Origin: Gammaproteobacteria bacterium
Lineage (GTDB): Bacteria > Pseudomonadota > Gammaproteobacteria > GCA-001735895
Direction: 5' to 3'
Length of the DNA stretch: 11,743 bases
Assembly: GCA_024763185.1 (NCBI GenBank)
Contig: JANTFY010000049.1
Span: 1 to 11,743, forward strand
A program made the position numbers and the translations under genes. The notes under the pieces are model-generated. The model was not told the DNA's origin, made no database searches, and saw only the letters and a program-made list of their open reading frames with translations. Below, piece by piece: positions 1 through 5,860 of this stretch (position 1 is its first letter; each line of letters opens with the position of its first letter).

Positions 1-215
1 TCTACAATAAAATAAAGAATACAGCGGATCAAGAGGTTCGCGCCTATGCAATAGCCGGCCTGGTACTGATGGCCAGCTATGCAAGTTTTGCCTTGTCCGA
101 AGCTATTCTGGAACGTTCCAGACCGGTCACATTTTTGTCATTTTACCTGGCGGTATTCATGGCCCTGTCCCGGATCAGGCATTCGCCAATCGCAGAAGAT
201 CAGAGACCCCAGTAG
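1..215 (+). CDS. O-antigen ligase-like membrane protein, C-terminal end (partial)
   Basis: Only the last 70 codons are inside the window; the reading frame starts at base 3 and ends with TAG at 213-215. The visible part reads ...AYAIAGLVLMASYASFALSEAI... then LERSRPVTFLSFYLAVFMAL and a short polar tail. That is two hydrophobic segments split by a short loop carrying a 'F-x-L-S/T-E/Q' motif, the usual end of O-antigen ligase (WaaL) and related Wzy-type polymerases, where this loop lies between the last two membrane helices. Such a ligase would transfer a polymer or sugar onto lipid A-core at the periplasmic face of the inner membrane. The company of LPS core genes supports this, but with only the tail visible another multi-spanning protein of the locus is possible. 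Its last 16 bases overlap the end of the opposing gene at 200-1237. Confidence 0.6.
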   Translation, partial: YNKIKNTADQEVRAYAIAGLVLMASYASFALSEAILERSRPVTFLSFYLAVFMALSRIRHSPIAEDQRPQ

Positions 216-1237
216 CCAAGGCGTTTGCGATACTTGAGATTTCTAATGATATTTAAAGGTTTTTTCTTGTTCAGGGGATATTTTCCAGCCAATACATCAT
301 CGATCGCCCGAACAACCCGTTGAGCCGATTGGCCATCTCGATAGGGATGAAGCTGTTCAACATGCCGATGAATTTGTGTCATCAGGGCTTCTGGTCGGCA
401 TAAAGCCTGCCTAAGGGTGCTTTCCAATAACCGACTATCCGAGATATCCAGCAGATGCGGGCCGGGGTTGATGTTCTTAAAGGTGACCACTGGTTTTTCC
501 TGCACGATGAACATGGAAATGACCGATGAGGTATCACACAGCATTACATCCGCCTGTTGTAATAGCGGAATGATGTTATCGGTCTCCTCGAAGCTTAGAA
601 ATTCATGCTGCAGGTTTTTGTAAAGCTGAACCACCTCTGGGCTCATCTTTGGATGAAACTGGACCAGCCAATGCCATTGACCGTTACGACTTATTTTGCT
701 GATAGTGTCATAAAGTTCGGCAGCACAGCTCAGTCTTTTGGAAAAGGTCGAGCAAAAGAGGATAGTAGGTTTGTTGTTTTTTTGGACAGCTGAAGGCGAA
801 AACAGAGGGTCAAGTGCCGGCCAGCCGGTTTCTATCACATTGAAATACCCCAGTTTTTTCTGGTTTTTCTTAAATGGTCCCGTGGTGCTCGGGCCCTGGG
901 TGCAGTACAGGTCGTAACAGCCACGGATCTTGAAATGACTTTTTTCACCGCTGGGTTTCACTTTACCAGCATCAAAACCATGGAAGACACAAACCTTGAG
1001 ACCGGGAATAAAGGTAGGAATACTGTTCGCCGTGCCAATCATTACATCCGGTTTGAATTGCCTGGCCTGACCGACGGAGTCGAGTGTTTGCTCGTCCGCC
1101 TGCAAATATTCACGATTGACCGCATGGCCCTCAAAAAACCAGCGCACCTGGTCACCTCGTGCTTTCAGTAATTTCTGCAGCGGGCGCAGGATGGCAAAAC
1201 TGTAATTCTGGGAGATGTAAAACAGGTATTTCTTCAT
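200..1237 (-). CDS. CDP-glycerol glycerophosphotransferase-like protein (TagB/TagF family)
   Basis: 345-residue soluble protein. It resembles the TagB/TagF family, which transfers glycerol phosphate from CDP-glycerol, and has a two-lobed GT-B-like layout. Seen in the sequence: an N-terminal lobe with FHGFDAGK at about 85-92, matching the family's 'HG...K' motif; then TILFCSTF at 158-165, the start of the second lobe; FHPKMS with H195-P196, the family's conserved 'HP'; ADVMLCDTSSV at 229-239, equivalent to the 'D-Y/T-S-S' motif that binds the donor phosphate in TagF; and HPYRDGQSAQRV at 297-308, like the family's 'DG-x-A-x-x-R'. The last 25 residues are rich in Lys/Arg with scattered hydrophobics, as expected for peripheral membrane contact. 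No signal peptide or membrane helix is seen, so it should act at the cytoplasmic face. The ATG at 1237 has no clear Shine-Dalgarno site. The substrate is unknown; placement next to LPS core genes suggests a core sugar or lipid-linked glycan, and the real donor could be a different CDP-alditol. Confidence 0.75.
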   Translation of the reverse strand: MKKYLFYISQNYSFAILRPLQKLLKARGDQVRWFFEGHAVNREYLQADEQTLDSVGQARQFKPDVMIGTANSIPTFIPGLKVCVFHGFDAGKVKPSGEKSHFKIRGCYDLYCTQGPSTTGPFKKNQKKLGYFNVIETGWPALDPLFSPSAVQKNNKPTILFCSTFSKRLSCAAELYDTISKISRNGQWHWLVQFHPKMSPEVVQLYKNLQHEFLSFEETDNIIPLLQQADVMLCDTSSVISMFIVQEKPVVTFKNINPGPHLLDISDSRLLESTLRQALCRPEALMTQIHRHVEQLHPYRDGQSAQRVVRAIDDVLAGKYPLNKKKPLNIIRNLKYRKRLGYWGL

Positions 1238-1276
1238 GGAGCCGGCATATTCAGAGGGGGCAATTTTTTAAGGTTG

Positions 1277-1305
1277 AGTATAACGACCGTGCTCGAAGTA
1301 TCCAA
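1277..1305 (-). promoter_or_regulatory. Candidate sigma-70 promoter for the glycerophosphotransferase-like gene
   Basis: Read on the minus strand, TTGGAT (1300-1305) is followed by a 17-bp spacer and TATACT (1277-1282), about 40 bp before the ATG at 1237. The -10 box matches the consensus at 5 of 6 positions and the -35 keeps the TTG core only. It is a prediction from sequence alone. Confidence 0.4.
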
Positions 1306-1321
1306 TGGATGTTTGCGCGAT

Positions 1322-1338
1322 GACGACAGACTGTCGTC
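1322..1338. promoter_or_regulatory. Perfect 17-bp dyad upstream of hldE, possible operator
   Basis: GACGACAG-A-CTGTCGTC is an exact inverted repeat of 8-bp arms around a single central base. The one-base centre makes an RNA hairpin unlikely, and symmetry of this kind usually marks a binding site for a dimeric regulator. It ends 16 bp before the hldE -10 box and so covers the place of the -35 element, where a bound protein could block or replace RNA polymerase contact. It lies upstream of the candidate promoter of the divergent gene as well. The regulator is not identified. Confidence 0.4.
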
Positions 1339-1360
1339 GTGAGGTACAGTCGATTATAAT
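1331..1360 (+). promoter_or_regulatory. Candidate hldE promoter (perfect -10, poor -35)
   Basis: TATAAT at 1355-1360 is a perfect -10 box. The best -35 choice is CTGTCG at 1331-1336 with an 18-bp spacer, matching only 3 of 6 consensus bases and lying inside the 1322-1338 dyad. Transcription would start near 1367 and leave a leader of roughly 36 bases. A good -10 with a poor -35 covered by a dyad suggests regulated rather than constitutive use, which is inference. Confidence 0.5.
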
Positions 1361-1402
1361 CCCTGGTTTTACTCCACAAGATAAAGCCGATGGCTATAAC
1401 GC

Positions 1403-2824
1403 ATGAATTTTGATTTTACCAACGCGCATATCCTGGTCGTAGGGGATGTCATGCTGGACAGCTACTGGCAGGGTGCAACCCGGCGCATCTCGCCTGAAGC
1501 GCCGGTGCCGGTCGTCCACGTAGAGGATATGAGCAAACGCATCGGTGGTTCTGGGAATGTGGCCATGAATGTGACCTCGCTGGGAGCCAGGGCACAGTTA
1601 TTTGCGTTAATAGGTGATGACAAGGAAGGGCAACAACTTGCGGAACTATTGAAGGAGAGTCATATTGCCAACAGCTGCCAGATTGATGCATCAATTCCGA
1701 CGACGACCAAGCTACGGGTGCTATCCCAGCATCAGCAGCTGATCAGGCTGGATTTTGAGCAAAAGCATCATCATGTCGATATGACGGGTCTTTTGCAATC
1801 TTTCCAGTCGGCTTTGTCAGGTGCTCACGTGGTCGTGTTATCAGACTATGGCAAAGGGCTGCTGGAGAATGCCCAGCCCTTTATCAGGATGGCCGGTGAG
1901 TCTTCGGTTCCGGTATTGGTCGATCCCAAAAAACTAAGTTTTGAAAACTATTCGGGTGCCTTCCTGTTAACGCCAAACCAAAAAGAATTTGAAACCGTGG
2001 TTGGCCCCTGTCACAGTCCATCAGAACTGGCCAGCAAGGCTAAACTGATCATTGACCAATGTGACCTGCAAGGATTGTTGATTACCCAGGGCGGGGAAGG
2101 GATGACCCTGGTGATGAAGGACCAGCAGGCTGTAAACTTCCCCGCGCATGCACAAGAAGTTTACGATGTGACCGGTGCGGGTGATACGGTGATTGCCGCA
2201 CTGGCTACCGGGCTCGCCAGTGGCCTGAGCGTGCAGGACTCGGTGTACCTGTCCTGCCAGGCGGCGGGTATTGTCGTTGGTCGGGTGGGTACGGCAACCG
2301 TTTCAGTGCAGGACCTGCAGCAACTGGACGAATTTAAAGATAAATCGAGGCAGTTGCTGGATGACAAAATAGTGGGCCAGCAGCGGCTGGGCCAAAAAGT
2401 GCGTGTCCTGCAACAACAGGGCAAACGCATTGTTTTTACCAATGGCTGTTTTGACCTGCTGCATGCCGGGCATGTGCGTTACCTGGAACAGGCTTCCGCG
2501 CTTGGCGATGTGTTGATTGTTGCTGTCAATAGTGATGACTCGGTAACCAAACTGAAAGGAGAATCGCGCCCGATCAATCCCTTATCTGAAAGAATGGAAG
2601 TCCTGGCGGGCCTGACTTCTGTTGACCTGGTGGTCGATTTTTCAGAAGAGACGCCGGAACAATTGATTTGTGCGATTAAGCCGGATGTACTTGTCAAGGG
2701 TGGAGATTACGAAATTGAGCAAATTGCCGGGCGACAATGTGCGTCTGAAGTCGTGTTAATTGACTTCATAGCAGGTAAATCAAGTACCTCAATAGTCAAT
2801 AAAATTCAGAGCAGCCCTGGATAA
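1403..2824 (+). CDS. hldE: Bifunctional heptose-7-phosphate kinase / heptose-1-phosphate adenylyltransferase
   Basis: 473-residue cytoplasmic enzyme of ADP-heptose synthesis, close to the 477 residues of E. coli HldE. The N-terminal half is a ribokinase/PfkB kinase that makes D-glycero-beta-D-manno-heptose 1,7-bisphosphate; the C-terminal half adenylates heptose 1-phosphate. Seen: LVVGDVMLDSYW at 11-22 and SPEAPVPVV at 30-38, typical of HldE; GGSGNVAMN at 48-56 (PfkB signature 1); DVTGAGD at 255-261 with catalytic base D261 (signature 2); then FTNGCFDLLHAGH at 345-357, the nucleotidyltransferase signature with HxGH at 354-357; and a C-terminal GKSSTSIV as in RfaE2 domains. Both halves look intact. 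The ATG at 1403 places the first strand (HILVVGD) as in the family, although no strong ribosome site precedes it. It heads a plus-strand group with the LtaS-like gene 51 bp downstream. gmhA, the preceding step, is in the convergent operon. Confidence 0.97.
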   Translation: MNFDFTNAHILVVGDVMLDSYWQGATRRISPEAPVPVVHVEDMSKRIGGSGNVAMNVTSLGARAQLFALIGDDKEGQQLAELLKESHIANSCQIDASIPTTTKLRVLSQHQQLIRLDFEQKHHHVDMTGLLQSFQSALSGAHVVVLSDYGKGLLENAQPFIRMAGESSVPVLVDPKKLSFENYSGAFLLTPNQKEFETVVGPCHSPSELASKAKLIIDQCDLQGLLITQGGEGMTLVMKDQQAVNFPAHAQEVYDVTGAGDTVIAALATGLASGLSVQDSVYLSCQAAGIVVGRVGTATVSVQDLQQLDEFKDKSRQLLDDKIVGQQRLGQKVRVLQQQGKRIVFTNGCFDLLHAGHVRYLEQASALGDVLIVAVNSDDSVTKLKGESRPINPLSERMEVLAGLTSVDLVVDFSEETPEQLICAIKPDVLVKGGDYEIEQIAGRQCASEVVLIDFIAGKSSTSIVNKIQSSPG

Positions 2825-2875
2825 CCCGGTTTTTACCCCATTCATGAAAATAACAGCTTTCCCTGTTTACCCCCT

Positions 2876-4798
2876 ATGAGTATTGATTTAATTATATCCA
2901 AATGGCCGTTATATCCATTTTTGCGTTATAGCTTTCTGTTATTGATGCTACTCTCATTTGCACGCCTGTTGTTTGTGATTTGGCAATATGATCGCGTACA
3001 GAATTTTTCAAATGCCCTGAAGGTAATGGGTTATGGTCTGCGTTTCGATATCGTTTTAATCTGTTATTTATGGTTTGTTCCCGCATTTCTGTTACTGTTT
3101 TTGACGGATAATCTGTTTATGGGCGACCTTATAAAGGGGATCAGCCAGTACTGGTTGACCATAACCACGGTGATCGTGGTCTTCATGGAAATCAGCACGC
3201 CGGCCTTCATCGATCAATTTGATACGCGTCCCAACCGGCTGTTTTTTGAATACCTTGAAACGCCGCTCGAAGTTATCAAGACCTCGGTGCTGGAATACCC
3301 ATGGCATTTTGTCGTGGCGGGTATTTTGCTCGGTCTGATGGTCTGGTATCTACAGGATTTTAATGAACAGATCTATGCACAGATTTCGCCGTGGTCCTGG
3401 TGGCTGCGTCTGTTGCTGTTTCCGGTACTGCTATTGTTGCTGGTGATGGGTGCCCGCTCGAGTTTTGATCACCGGCCGGCAAATTCGAGTATTGCCGCTT
3501 TTACCAATGACCAGTTGGTCAATAAACTGGGTTTGAGTTCAACCTATACGGTAATGGAAGCCGCATTAAACCTCAGGAATGAGGCATCAGGTTTTACGGC
3601 TTATGGTTCCATGAGTGATGAGGACGTGGTGGCAACCGTTCGCCAAAGCTCGAACATAGGTACTTTTACTGATGACCCGTTGTCAACCTGGCACCAACAG
3701 GATGCACCCGCCAAGAACAAGGCTAACCTGGTCATTATCCTGGAAGAAAGTTTAGGCGCAGGCTTTTCAAAAAAACTGGGTGGTGTGGGGGTGACTCCGG
3801 AACTTGACAGTCTATCCGAGCAGGGATTGTGGTTTTCAAACCTATATGCAACGGGAACCCGTTCGGCCAGGGGAATCGAGGCCGTGGTTTCCGGTTTTCC
3901 GCCTTCACCTTCCCGCAGTGTTCTCAAACTCGGGTTGGCACAACAGCATTTTCCCACTGTTGCCAGCATACTTAAACAGCACGATTATGATACGCAGTTT
4001 ATTTATGGCGGAGAAAGCCATTTTGATAATATGGCGGGATTCTTTTTGGCCAATGGCTTTGACAAGGTCACCGATGAACATGATTATCCCGACGCTTCCT
4101 TCAGGGGAACCTGGGGCATATCTGATGAGGACCTGTTTGATCGTGTGGATCAGGAACTGCTTGCTAGCGGGGATAAGCCGCAATTTATCCTGGCCTTTAC
4201 TTCCAGCAATCACTCGCCGTTCCAGTTTCCGGATGGAAAGATAAAATTGCACGACGACGAAAAACAAACCGTCAATAATGCCGTAAAATATGCCGACTAT
4301 GCCCTTGGGCAGTTTTTCAAGACAGCCAAAACCCGCGAGTACTGGGAGAATACCTATTTCCTGGTAGTGGCTGATCATGATACCCGGGTTTTTGGAGCCT
4401 CTCTGGTACCGATCAATAAATTCCACATACCCGGCCTGATACTTGGGCCAGATGTGGAAGCTGCCGAGTATTCCAGGGTGGCCAGCCAGATCGATTTATT
4501 ACCGACCGTACTGGGCCTGATGGGCATTAGCAGTTCTCATCCCATGATAGGTCACAACCTGTTGAATCTCCCGTCACATTTCAGTGGCCGGGCCATGATG
4601 CAGTATGACGACAATCATGCTTACCTGCTGGGTGATCAGGTCGTGATTCATACACCGGAAAAAGCGCCAAAGCAATTCAGGTATCTTGCTGGCGAGCTTG
4701 AAGAGGGCGAACTGGATGAGTCCCTGGTGAAAGCTGCCAAGGCCCACGCACTCTGGCCCATGTTTGCTTATCGCGAAAGAAAGTACCTGTATCCTTAA
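2876..4798 (+). CDS. LtaS-like membrane phosphoglycerol transferase family protein (first copy)
   Basis: 640 residues: about five hydrophobic segments in the first ~200 residues, then a periplasmic sulfatase-fold domain, the layout of LtaS and OpgB enzymes that move phosphoglycerol from phosphatidylglycerol onto glycans or lipids. Seen: LVIILEES with E290/E291, the first metal-site acid; NLYATGTRSARGIEAV, where the expected nucleophile position holds Ser330; IYGGESHFDNM; TSSNHSPF with H446; and VADHDTRV with D500-H501, the second metal-site pair. In the relatives I recall the nucleophile is Thr ('TRTVRG' or 'NRTVRG'), so Ser330 is a conservative change that may or may not keep activity. The ATG at 2876 lacks a clear Shine-Dalgarno site and overlaps the stop of a 12-codon frame starting at 2844, hinting at coupling. 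It probably shares the hldE transcript. The acceptor is unknown; LPS or a periplasmic glucan is plausible, and phosphoethanolamine transfer cannot be excluded. Confidence 0.85.
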   Translation: MSIDLIISKWPLYPFLRYSFLLLMLLSFARLLFVIWQYDRVQNFSNALKVMGYGLRFDIVLICYLWFVPAFLLLFLTDNLFMGDLIKGISQYWLTITTVIVVFMEISTPAFIDQFDTRPNRLFFEYLETPLEVIKTSVLEYPWHFVVAGILLGLMVWYLQDFNEQIYAQISPWSWWLRLLLFPVLLLLLVMGARSSFDHRPANSSIAAFTNDQLVNKLGLSSTYTVMEAALNLRNEASGFTAYGSMSDEDVVATVRQSSNIGTFTDDPLSTWHQQDAPAKNKANLVIILEESLGAGFSKKLGGVGVTPELDSLSEQGLWFSNLYATGTRSARGIEAVVSGFPPSPSRSVLKLGLAQQHFPTVASILKQHDYDTQFIYGGESHFDNMAGFFLANGFDKVTDEHDYPDASFRGTWGISDEDLFDRVDQELLASGDKPQFILAFTSSNHSPFQFPDGKIKLHDDEKQTVNNAVKYADYALGQFFKTAKTREYWENTYFLVVADHDTRVFGASLVPINKFHIPGLILGPDVEAAEYSRVASQIDLLPTVLGLMGISSSHPMIGHNLLNLPSHFSGRAMMQYDDNHAYLLGDQVVIHTPEKAPKQFRYLAGELEEGELDESLVKAAKAHALWPMFAYRERKYLYP

Positions 4799-4811
4799 AC
4801 CCGCAAAGGAC

Positions 4812-4837
4812 TTAGGGCCTGTTATCACTAATTGAAA
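4812..4837 (+). repeat. Left terminal inverted repeat of the MITE-like element
   Basis: 26 bp, from TTAGGGCC to ATTGAAA, an exact reverse complement of 4979-5004. The outermost TTA/TAA triplet includes the TA that is probably the duplicated target. Confidence 0.85.
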
Positions 4838-5003
4838 AGTCGCGTTGCTGGCCCAAAGTGGGCTAGGCAAGGCACGAGGAGAGAAGATTGGTTATTCCAA
4901 ATGAACGACGAGTAACGCCGCATAGCCCACTTTGGGACGCAACCCGAAGGGACGGGACCATTTTTTCGCGGTTCGGCATTTCAATTAGTGATAACAGGCC
5001 CTA
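4813..5003. mobile_element. Non-coding MITE-like element with 23-bp perfect terminal inverted repeats
   Basis: The ends GGGCCTGTTATCACTAATTG plus AAA (4815-4837) and its exact reverse complement (4979-5001) frame a 187-bp body, flanked on both sides by TA, as expected for a TA target duplication; the symmetry extends one more base (TTA...TAA). The interior holds a second inverted pair, CCCAAAGTGGGCTA at 4852-4865 and its exact complement at 4923-4936, so the whole element could fold into a long hairpin. No open frame of useful size is present, so it would need a transposase in trans; the TA target suggests the IS630/mariner type, but an IS5-type partner is also possible. It splits the two LtaS-region genes: without it their gap would shrink from 226 to about 37 bp. 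It may end or weaken transcripts from hldE, or bring a promoter to the next gene. Confidence 0.8.
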
Positions 5004-5004
5004 A
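4979..5004 (-). repeat. Right terminal inverted repeat of the MITE-like element
   Basis: 26 bp, from TTTCAATT to GGCCCTAA, an exact reverse complement of 4812-4837. It ends 20 bp before the ATG of the next gene, so the element sits where that gene's promoter or leader would otherwise be. Confidence 0.85.
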
Positions 5005-5024
5005 CAAGCTGGTAACCCGATTTT

Positions 5025-5843
5025 ATGCTTTTTTTAAAATTTCTTTTTTACGGCATTATCTTCCTGATCCTGGCGTATTTCCTGGTCGGCTATTATGTTG
5101 ATGTAAAACTTCGGCACAAGAATTTTTCAAGCGCCTATGATGATTGTCATAAGGTCTGGAGTGCCCGGGGGCTTTATGGGGGTGAGATAGATGAAAACTC
5201 TATTCAAAGCATTGGCAAAGCTTTTGACCGGGGTGCCATGGGCGTTGAAGTTGATGTTTTTTATGACGTGGATATGAAGGATTTCATTGTTTCGCACAAC
5301 AGGCCCTATGAACTGAAGAATGGTAAAATACTGCCCCTGAAAGAACTGTTTGACGCGTTGGGTAAAGATCACTATTTCTGGCTGGATTTTAAAAAGCTTC
5401 GTCATTTGAGCAAAACGCAGGCACTCGAAGCGGTAGAGCGTCTCAAGGAAATCTCTTCACGAAATCATTTGTTTGAAAGGGTTTACGTTGAAGGCGAGAA
5501 TCCGACAAACCTGGCTCTTTTTAGAAAAGCGGGCTTTCATACTATCTTTGATACCCATCCTGCAACCGATAACAGTTTCCTGGAACCCTTGATGATAGGG
5601 GTATACAAAATGTTTTATTATTTTGGCGAACATACGGTGATGGGCATGGAATATGGCGAACTGGACAACCCGGTATTTGGACCCAATACGCAAAGACGCC
5701 TGGGAAATATTCCGGTGTTTCTTTACCATGTGCCGGTTGATGAATCATTGGTTGATAAGTTATTGAATATAAAATCCGTACGCGCCTTCATTGTGGGTAA
5801 TAATCAAAGCGTGGATTTTCATCATAAAACCGCCTGTCAATAA
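5025..5843 (+). CDS. Glycerophosphodiester phosphodiesterase-fold membrane-anchored protein, catalytic His absent
   Basis: 272 residues. An uncleaved-looking hydrophobic segment (about 4-24) should anchor it in the inner membrane with the rest in the periplasm. The body follows the start of the GDPD/PLC-like phosphodiesterase fold: ARG at 47-49, ENSI at 57-60 (family 'ENT'), an 'A-x-x-x-G' helix, GVEVDVFYD with E75 and D77 (metal-site 'E-x-D'), FIVSHNRPY with H91 (second catalytic His), and FWLDFKKL at 118-125, like the family's 'E/D-x-K' strand. The first catalytic His of the usual 'HRG' is Ala47, so normal hydrolysis is doubtful unless this branch uses another residue. If active, a role in trimming glycerophospho groups made by neighbouring enzymes would fit; if not, it may bind them. 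The start follows the mobile element by 20 bp and has no clear ribosome site. The gene lies 17 bp before the next LtaS-like gene, so the two are very likely cotranscribed. Confidence 0.7.
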   Translation: MLFLKFLFYGIIFLILAYFLVGYYVDVKLRHKNFSSAYDDCHKVWSARGLYGGEIDENSIQSIGKAFDRGAMGVEVDVFYDVDMKDFIVSHNRPYELKNGKILPLKELFDALGKDHYFWLDFKKLRHLSKTQALEAVERLKEISSRNHLFERVYVEGENPTNLALFRKAGFHTIFDTHPATDNSFLEPLMIGVYKMFYYFGEHTVMGMEYGELDNPVFGPNTQRRLGNIPVFLYHVPVDESLVDKLLNIKSVRAFIVGNNQSVDFHHKTACQ

Positions 5844-5860
5844 CCACGCTGGAGCGCAGC

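Noticed and set aside
1322..1338. The dyad as an attenuator hairpin
   Set aside because: A one-base loop is sterically poor, and it lies upstream of the predicted hldE transcription start.
2340..2824. C-terminal half of HldE as a glycerol-3-phosphate cytidylyltransferase that supplies CDP-glycerol
   Set aside because: The fold is related to TagD, but fusion to the kinase and the overall length fit HldE; nothing visible supports a change of substrate.
3905..4426. 173-codon open frame on the minus strand opposite the first LtaS-like gene
   Set aside because: It lies wholly within a gene with clear catalytic motifs, shows no recognisable domain, and is best explained as a codon-bias shadow.
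4799..5024. The repeat region as a plain rho-independent terminator
   Set aside because: The stems are far apart and not followed by a T-run at the right place; terminal inverted repeats with TA flanks fit a mobile element better.
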